A stretch of DNA of 6,914 bases, from NCBI GenBank assembly GCA_934339215.1, contig CAKRHU010000087.1, forward strand, positions 1 to 6,914. The letters are read 5' to 3'. The notes under the pieces were generated by a model. The model was given only the letters and a program-made list of their open reading frames with translations. It did no database searches and was not told the DNA's origin. The position numbers were made by a program, and so were the translations under genes. The stretch comes from an uncultured Lacticaseibacillus sp. (lineage in GTDB: Bacteria; Bacillota; Bacilli; Lactobacillales; Lactobacillaceae). Shown here one piece after another: positions 1 to 6,914 of the stretch (its first letter is position 1; every line of letters begins with the position of its first letter).

Positions 1-51
1 CCCTCACTATGTAGCGACGAGCCAGCTGGAGACCCAATTCCAAATCACTTT

Positions 52-2100
<2,049 letters not shown>

Positions 2101-2103
2101 TTG

Positions 2104-2140
2104 AAAAACACGTTTGCGAATTGTCGTAAACGTGTTTTTT
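2104..2140 (+). terminator. Rho-independent terminator after metG
   Basis: Starting three bases after the metG stop codon, bases 2104-2119 pair with 2124-2139 around the tetraloop ATTG. The pairing is continuous over 16 pairs with a single G-U pair (2116/2127). A run of six T (2135-2140) forms the 3' side and U-tract. The matching A-run on the 5' side (2104-2108) means it could also terminate transcription arriving from the right on the minus strand, although no minus-strand gene is seen there. It separates metG from gltB transcriptionally. Confidence 0.92.
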
Positions 2141-2235
2141 ATTGCTTAAATTCAAAATTTTCGGAGCGTGTCAGATAATCGCTCATCATCGCGCTGACCC
2201 ACAAAATTTCGTGAGAAAACCTACCACAATTTTTC

Positions 2236-2309
2236 CACTGTGAAAACGCACGTTAGAAAACATCACATGAACAGCCGCTGTGACAGCATTTCTCACCTAT
2301 ATCACATAA
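2236..2309. repeat. Two tandem modules of TGTGA ... ATCACAT half-sites
   Basis: Module A (2236-2270) begins CACTGTGA and ends ATCACATGA. Module B (2276-2309) begins CGCTGTGA and ends ATCACATAA. The left arms are exactly 40 bases apart and the right arms (2262 and 2301) 39 bases apart. Inside each module TGTGA and TCACA are inverted repeats, separated by 19 bases in A (2239-2243/2263-2267) and 18 in B (2279-2283/2302-2306). The sequence between the arms is not conserved, which is more like paired binding sites than a simple duplication. The binding protein is unknown. Confidence 0.5.
2271..2287. repeat. Overlapping palindromes ACAGC-GCTGT-ACAGC
   Basis: ACAGC (2271-2275), GCTGT (2277-2281) and ACAGC (2283-2287) follow one another with single-base spacers. 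The middle arm can therefore pair with either neighbour, forming two mutually exclusive 11-base palindromes. As hairpins with one-base loops they would be strained, so protein-binding half-sites are more plausible than RNA structure. The block sits at the junction of the two TGTGA modules. Confidence 0.5.
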
Positions 2310-2372
2310 TTGCGCGCAACGAATACTGAAAAAATATCGTAATTGTTGGCAATTTCAGCTTAATGTGCCGAA

Positions 2373-2388
2373 TTTTCACTTATGAAAA
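2373..2388. repeat. Inverted repeat TTTTCA-N4-TGAAAA, possible operator
   Basis: TTTTCA (2373-2378) and TGAAAA (2383-2388) form a perfect six-base inverted repeat with a four-base centre. It covers the putative -35 region of gltB, where a bound protein could block or recruit RNA polymerase. GTGAAAA also occurs in direct orientation at 2240-2246, so the half-site recurs in this region. A regulatory role is inferred. Confidence 0.4.
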
Positions 2389-2401
2389 CTTGCATTATAA
2401 G
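2375..2401 (+). promoter_or_regulatory. Candidate promoter of gltB
   Basis: TATAAG (2396-2401) matches the -10 consensus at five of six bases. The best -35 is TTCACT (2375-2380, 4 of 6) with a short 15-base spacer. TTTTCA (2373-2378, 3 of 6) would give the ideal 17. Transcription would start near 2408, leaving about 56 bases before the gltB start codon. The weak -35 suggests dependence on an activator, as is known for Bacillus gltAB with GltC, but no activator site can be assigned here. Other -35/-10 pairs further upstream are worse. Confidence 0.4.
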
Positions 2402-2450
2402 AATTCGATGAGTAAACTTAACCGTAAACTCACTGTTTGAAATTTAGTTA

Positions 2451-2457
2451 GAGGTGA
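2451..2457 (+). promoter_or_regulatory. Ribosome binding site of gltB
   Basis: GAGGTGA matches seven consecutive bases of the anti-Shine-Dalgarno complement AGGAGGTGA and ends six bases before the ATG at 2464. The next in-frame ATG (2488) has only a weak AAGAGA upstream, so 2464 is preferred. Confidence 0.85.
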
Positions 2458-2463
2458 ACGGGA

Positions 2464-5400
2464 ATGCGGCACAATCAAGAGACAATGTACGACCCAACGT
2501 TTGAACATGCCGCTTGTGGCATGGGCTTTATCACCCAGATCCACGGGCTGGCGACGCATGCGTTAGTGGAACGGGCATTGGTGATGTTAGCACGGATGAA
2601 TCACCGTGGCGGTACCGGTTCAGAACCTGATACTGGTGACGGCGCTGGGATCTTAATGGCAATGCCAGACAGCTTTTTCAGAAACTTGTCGGCGGAACAA
2701 GACTTTGATTTGCCTAAGTTTGGCAATTACGCTGTCGGGAATTTCTTTTTACCTCAAGATGATGAAGGCAAAAACGCCACCCAACAAGCGGTCACGGAAC
2801 AAGTCCAACAACATGGCTTCCGCGTTTTAGCATGGCGGGCGGTGCCTTATGTTTATGAAGCTTGCGGTCCTACTGCCCAACAAGTAATGCCTTGCTTCAT
2901 GCAACTGATCGTCGCGCGGCCTGATGCGGTAGCGGCAGGGCGTGAATTTGAAGATGCCTTGTTTAAACTCCGTCGGCAATTGGAAGGCTTGTTCAACGCG
3001 GACGACTTCACGATTGTCAGCTTGTCTTCGCAAACGATTTGCTACAAAGGGATGTTGCATGCTTATCAAGTCGGCCAATTCTATCCAGATCTGCATGACG
3101 AAACCATGCAGTCTTCGATTTGCTTGATCCATTCACGCTTTTCCACTAACACGTTTCCAAGCTGGGATCGTGCGCAACCGTTCCGCTATTTAGCTCATAA
3201 CGGTGAAATCAACACGTTAAAAGGCGCTGAAAACTGGATGGCGTCTAACAACATCCCAGTTTATAACGAAGATGACTCAGACTCTGCTAAGCTTGAAAAC
3301 TGCATGGAATATCTCTACCATCATGGTCGCGATATTCCGCAAGCCTTACTCATGATGATGCCAGAAGCTTGGGGTGAAGGCACGGGTATTTCCAAACAAC
3401 AACGCGCCTTTGACGAATACAACGCCAGCTTTATGGCGCCTTGGGATGGCCCTGCCGCGATTTGCTTTACCGACGGGGTCCAAGTCGGCGCAGCGCTTGA
3501 TCGCAATGGCTTGCGGCCAAGTCGCTATTTGGTGACCAAAGATGACATTATGGTCGTCGCTTCTGAATCTGGGGTTTATGATGTGGCGCCAGAAGATTTG
3601 GTGGACAAAGGGATCCTCGGCCCTGCCGAAATGGTTCTAGTTGATACACACGTTGGCAAGATCTATCACACCCAAGAAATCAAAGACAAGTACTCTGCGG
3701 CGCATCCTTACCAACAATGGCTGGATGACAACGAATTGACTTTGGATCAAGTCCCTGCCGCAGACATTCAAAGCGACTTAACGGAAGATTCTTTGGAAAC
3801 TTTGTGGCGTCGGCATGGTTACACCGTGGATATCATTCAAGATGCGATCATCCCGATGGCCAAAAAAGGGGAAGAACCGATCATTTCCATGGGCTTTGAT
3901 ACGCCTTTAGCCGTTTTGTCCAAAAAGCCGCAAAGCTTGTTCACTTATTTCAAACAACAATTTGCCCAAGTGACCAACCCACCGATCGATGCGATCCGTG
4001 AACAGTTGGTGATCGGCACAGAAGTCTTCATCGGCCCAGATGCTAACGTTGCTGCAGATGATCCAAAGAATGCGCGCAAAGTTAAACTCAGCTCGCCAAT
4101 GTTGACGACACCTGAATTTGAAAAACTCCGCCATCTCGATACCGATGGGTTCCATACCCAAGAATTATCGATTTGCTACGCGAAGTCTGATCGCCAACAT
4201 CGATTGCAACAAGCCTTAGATGACTTGTTCCGCGCGGCAGAAACCGCCGTTGATGCCGGCAAGAACTTACTGATTTTAACCGATCGCGATGCGGGTAAAG
4301 AACAACTCGTGATGCCGATTTTATTGGCAGTTTCCGGGTTGAACAACTACTTGGTCCGCAAAGGCAAGCGCGGTCGGGCCTCGATTTTAGTCGACACTGG
4401 TGAAGCCTGTGAAGTCCACCATTACGCGGCGTTGATGGGCTATGGCGCTTCTGCCATCCACCCTTATGGTGTTTATGCGACCTTGAAAGCTTATGGTATG
4501 GGCGACGCTTTGGAAACTTATCGCCATGCCGCTGAAAAAGGCATCATCAAGATCATGTCCCGCATGGGGATCTCCACCATCACCGGTTATCAAGGTGCGC
4601 AACTGTTTGAAGCCGTTGGTTTGGCAACTGATGTGGTGGATGAATACTTCACCGGCACCCAAAGTCGTATCGGCGGCATCGGCTTGGATCAAATCGAAGC
4701 CGAATACATGGCGCGCTATGACCGCGCCTTTGGGCCAACGGCTAATCGCGATTTGCCATCTGGTGGCTCCTTCAAGTACCGCGCAGAAGGCGAACACCAT
4801 TTGTACAATCCCCGCACGATTTACAAATTCCAACGGGCGGTGCGTTTAGGCGATTACAAGCTGTACCAAGACTATGCCAAAGAAATGCACGAAGAAGAAC
4901 TGTCTGATCCGACCACTTTGCGTTCGCAGTGGCATATCCACTCTGATCGTCCAAGTGTGCCGTTATCAGAAGTTGAACCCGTATCGTCGATCGTCAAGCG
5001 CTTCAAGTCTGGCGCCATGAGTTATGGCTCCATTTCTGAAGAAGCGCATACCACCATTGCTGAAGCGATGAACCGTTTAGGCGGCAAGTCCAACTGTGGT
5101 GAAGGTGGCGAACCACGTTGGCGCTTTAAGACGCGTGGTCAGAAAAAAGACGTCAACTCCAAGATCAAACAAGTCGCCTCTGCGCGGTTTGGTGTGAACA
5201 CCGAATACTTGATGTCTGCTGAAGAAATTCAAATCAAAGTAGCACAAGGGGCTAAACCTGGTGAAGGTGGGCAACTGCCTGGTACTAAGAACTTTCCATG
5301 GGTCGCTGAAGTCCGCGGTTCCGTGCCTGGTGTGCGGTTGATCTCCCCGCCACCGCATCATGATATTTACTCCATCGAAGATTTGAAACAATTGATCTTT

Positions 5401-6914
5401 GATTTGAAACAAGTCAATCCAGATGCTGCCGTCACCGTTAAGTTAGTTTCGTCCACTGGCGTTGGGACCATCGCTACCGGGGTCGTTAAAGCCGGCGCTG
5501 ATAAAGTCGTGATCTCAGGTTATGACGGCGGGACTGGGGCTGCACCACGGAATTCTGTGCGTGATGCTGGTTTGCCATGGGAAATGGGCTTATCTGAAGC
5601 GCATCAAACCTTGGCCATGAACCGTCTGCGTCAACGGGCCATTTTGGAAACAGATGGGAAGTTGATGGATGGCCGCGATGTGGCGGTTGCCATTATGCTC
5701 GGTGCGGAAGAATTCTCGTTTGCCTCGCTGGTCTTAGTATCGGTTGGTTGCATCATGATGCGGGTTTGCTCGTTGAACACTTGCCCAACTGGGATCGCGA
5801 CTCAAAACCCAGCTTTGCGCAAATTCTTCATCGGCACCCCAGAAAATGTCATCAACTGCATGCAATTTATCGCTGAAGACTTACGCGAACAAATGGCTAG
5901 CCTCGGCTATCGCACCGTTGATGAAATGGTCGGCCATGTTGAACACTTAGTTCCACGCTTTACTGCCACTGGTAAAGCCAAGACCTTGGACTTCTCACGC
6001 ATGTTAGGCAAGACTTATGGCATCGAGCGCAAAGTTGCCGATCCGTTTAAGCCTGCTGACGAACGCCCTGAACTCAACGCGTTTGCCGAACAAGCCGTGA
6101 AATCTGATGAACAAACGGTCATCAAAAAGTCGATCAACAATATCGATCGTTCTGCTGGAGCGCGGATTTCGGGCTGGTTAGCCAAGCGCTTCTCAGATGA
6201 TCATTTACCAGATGATCGCTTGACCTATGAATACACTGGCGTTGCCGGCCAAAGCTTTGGTGCCTTTGCAGCCGAAGGGTTGACCTTGCGCTTGATCGGT
6301 GAAGCCAACGACTATGTTGGCAAGAGCTTGTCTGGTGGTCGCTTGATCGTCCAAGCGCCTAAACTTGCCGCTGAACTTTATGCCAATGCGCCAATTGTCG
6401 GCAACGTTGCTTGCTTTGGTGCCACCAGCGGTGAAGCCTTCTTCAATGGGCGCGCTGGTGAACGCTTTGCCGTGCGGAACTCTGGCGCCAATGTGGTGGT
6501 TGAAGGTATCGGCGACCATGGTTGTGAATACATGACTGGTGGCACCGCCGTGATCTTAGGTTCAACTGGTCGCAACTTTGGTGCCGGCATGTCTGGTGGA
6601 GTCGCTTATGTGTATGATCCTGATCATCAACTCAAAGCCCATGCCAACATGGACATGATTGAATTCTTTAACGTCGGTGAAACAGCCGGTGACGAAATTT
6701 TGCATGACTTGATCGTCAAGCATGCGCGCTACACCAACTCTGCCAAAGCTTTAGAAATTTTGGCTAGCTGGGATCAAGCGCAAAAAGATTTCGTGAAGGT
6801 TTATCCTAAAGAATTCCATCGTATGAATGATTTAATGGCTGATTTAAAGAAACAAGGCGTTGCTGCCAAGGATCTTGAACAAGCCGCCTTTGATCAAGTC
6901 ATGGGCCCACAGCC
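2464..6914 (+). CDS. gltB: Glutamate synthase (GOGAT) large subunit, 3' end outside window
   Basis: This large subunit takes the amide nitrogen of glutamine and adds it to 2-oxoglutarate, yielding two glutamates, with electrons from NADPH delivered by the GltD subunit. The frame is open for 1483 codons and is cut by the window edge; relatives have about 1500-1520 residues. Domains run in the usual order. The class II glutaminase domain (about 18-430) has nucleophile C18 after a 17-residue propeptide, plus HSRFSTN (223-229), HNGEIN (245-250) and DRNGLRPSRY (346-355). A central domain (about 470-790) contains TNPPIDAIRE from 504. The FMN synthase domain (about 830-1200) has KSGAMSYGS (848-856), K993 in the VKLV strand, GYDGGTG (1019-1025) and the [3Fe-4S] cysteines C1096, C1102 and C1107 (C-x5-C-x4-C). 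A GXGXG beta-helix domain (about 1215-1455) contains GQSFGAF and SGGRLIV. Several residues near the FMN/FeS site are atypical. Bacillus calls this gene gltA. Confidence 0.97.
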   Translation, partial: MRHNQETMYDPTFEHAACGMGFITQIHGLATHALVERALVMLARMNHRGGTGSEPDTGDGAGILMAMPDSFFRNLSAEQDFDLPKFGNYAVGNFFLPQDDEGKNATQQAVTEQVQQHGFRVLAWRAVPYVYEACGPTAQQVMPCFMQLIVARPDAVAAGREFEDALFKLRRQLEGLFNADDFTIVSLSSQTICYKGMLHAYQVGQFYPDLHDETMQSSICLIHSRFSTNTFPSWDRAQPFRYLAHNGEINTLKGAENWMASNNIPVYNEDDSDSAKLENCMEYLYHHGRDIPQALLMMMPEAWGEGTGISKQQRAFDEYNASFMAPWDGPAAICFTDGVQVGAALDRNGLRPSRYLVTKDDIMVVASESGVYDVAPEDLVDKGILGPAEMVLVDTHVGKIYHTQEIKDKYSAAHPYQQWLDDNELTLDQVPAADIQSDLTEDSLETLWRRHGYTVDIIQDAIIPMAKKGEEPIISMGFDTPLAVLSKKPQSLFTYFKQQFAQVTNPPIDAIREQLVIGTEVFIGPDANVAADDPKNARKVKLSSPMLTTPEFEKLRHLDTDGFHTQELSICYAKSDRQHRLQQALDDLFRAAETAVDAGKNLLILTDRDAGKEQLVMPILLAVSGLNNYLVRKGKRGRASILVDTGEACEVHHYAALMGYGASAIHPYGVYATLKAYGMGDALETYRHAAEKGIIKIMSRMGISTITGYQGAQLFEAVGLATDVVDEYFTGTQSRIGGIGLDQIEAEYMARYDRAFGPTANRDLPSGGSFKYRAEGEHHLYNPRTIYKFQRAVRLGDYKLYQDYAKEMHEEELSDPTTLRSQWHIHSDRPSVPLSEVEPVSSIVKRFKSGAMSYGSISEEAHTTIAEAMNRLGGKSNCGEGGEPRWRFKTRGQKKDVNSKIKQVASARFGVNTEYLMSAEEIQIKVAQGAKPGEGGQLPGTKNFPWVAEVRGSVPGVRLISPPPHHDIYSIEDLKQLIFDLKQVNPDAAVTVKLVSSTGVGTIATGVVKAGADKVVISGYDGGTGAAPRNSVRDAGLPWEMGLSEAHQTLAMNRLRQRAILETDGKLMDGRDVAVAIMLGAEEFSFASLVLVSVGCIMMRVCSLNTCPTGIATQNPALRKFFIGTPENVINCMQFIAEDLREQMASLGYRTVDEMVGHVEHLVPRFTATGKAKTLDFSRMLGKTYGIERKVADPFKPADERPELNAFAEQAVKSDEQTVIKKSINNIDRSAGARISGWLAKRFSDDHLPDDRLTYEYTGVAGQSFGAFAAEGLTLRLIGEANDYVGKSLSGGRLIVQAPKLAAELYANAPIVGNVACFGATSGEAFFNGRAGERFAVRNSGANVVVEGIGDHGCEYMTGGTAVILGSTGRNFGAGMSGGVAYVYDPDHQLKAHANMDMIEFFNVGETAGDEILHDLIVKHARYTNSAKALEILASWDQAQKDFVKVYPKEFHRMNDLMADLKKQGVAAKDLEQAAFDQVMGPQ

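Larger units (their letters stand above)
2141..2463. other. Non-coding control region between metG and gltB
   Basis: This interval has no convincing gene on either strand. It is visibly AT-rich and dense in short repeats built on TGTGA/TCACA, GTGAAAA/TTTTCA and ACAGC/GCTGT. Further small palindromes are TTGCGCGCAA at 2310-2319 and AATTG-N4-CAATT at 2341-2354. GTCAG (2170-2174) can pair with CTGAC (2194-2198), and GAGCG (2164-2168) with CGCTC (2180-2184), as alternative weak hairpins. The last 70 or so bases hold a candidate promoter and the ribosome binding site of gltB. The length and repeat content fit an upstream control region for gltB, but no known operator, T-box or riboswitch could be identified. 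Confidence 0.7.

Noticed and set aside
2241..2254. CcpA catabolite-responsive element beginning TGAAAACG
   Set aside because: The left half matches a cre site, but the right half (CACGTT) lacks the required T and the terminal CA, so the match is only a half-site.
2310..2340. Alternative gltB promoter TTGCGC with TATCGT
   Set aside because: The 19-base spacer and two mismatches in the -10 make it weaker than the pair at 2375-2401.
2942..3127. 61-codon plus-strand ORF within gltB
   Set aside because: It lies wholly inside gltB in another frame, without a ribosome binding site or recognisable protein features. It is a shadow of the conserved glutaminase domain.
4387..4849. Overlapping ORFs on both strands (148 codons minus, 118 codons plus) inside gltB
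   Set aside because: Both are out-of-frame shadows of the conserved central domain. They have no initiation signals and no family resemblance.

Overview
The window holds two large plus-strand housekeeping genes. The first is a complete metG (methionyl-tRNA synthetase, 658 codons). The second is an almost complete gltB (large subunit of glutamate synthase, GOGAT), which runs off the right edge after 1483 codons. Strong purine-rich ribosome binding sites, moderate G+C and a MetG of the cysteine-poor low-GC Gram-positive type suggest a member of the Firmicutes, most likely Lactobacillaceae. The taxonomic call is an inference from protein style; no search was run.

Layout: 1-123 carries a plausible promoter with an extended -10 and a strong ribosome binding site for metG. 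metG occupies 124-2100 and is followed at once by a rho-independent terminator (2104-2140). A non-coding interval of about 320 bases then precedes gltB. It is rich in short inverted and direct repeats and holds a candidate promoter near 2375-2401. gltB starts at 2464 behind a good Shine-Dalgarno sequence and is still open at 6914. By family comparison only a short C-terminal tail is missing. The small subunit gene gltD would be expected next but lies outside the window.

The two genes are probably separate transcription units: a strong terminator and a long, structured control region lie between them. MetG charges tRNA-Met for initiation and elongation. GltB takes the amide nitrogen of glutamine and, with GltD and NADPH, converts 2-oxoglutarate to glutamate. 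The genes share no obvious pathway.

I found no mobile element, CRISPR array, tRNA, rRNA or clearly new system. The points most worth checking are the repeat architecture upstream of gltB and a cluster of unusual residues around the FMN/[3Fe-4S] site of GltB.
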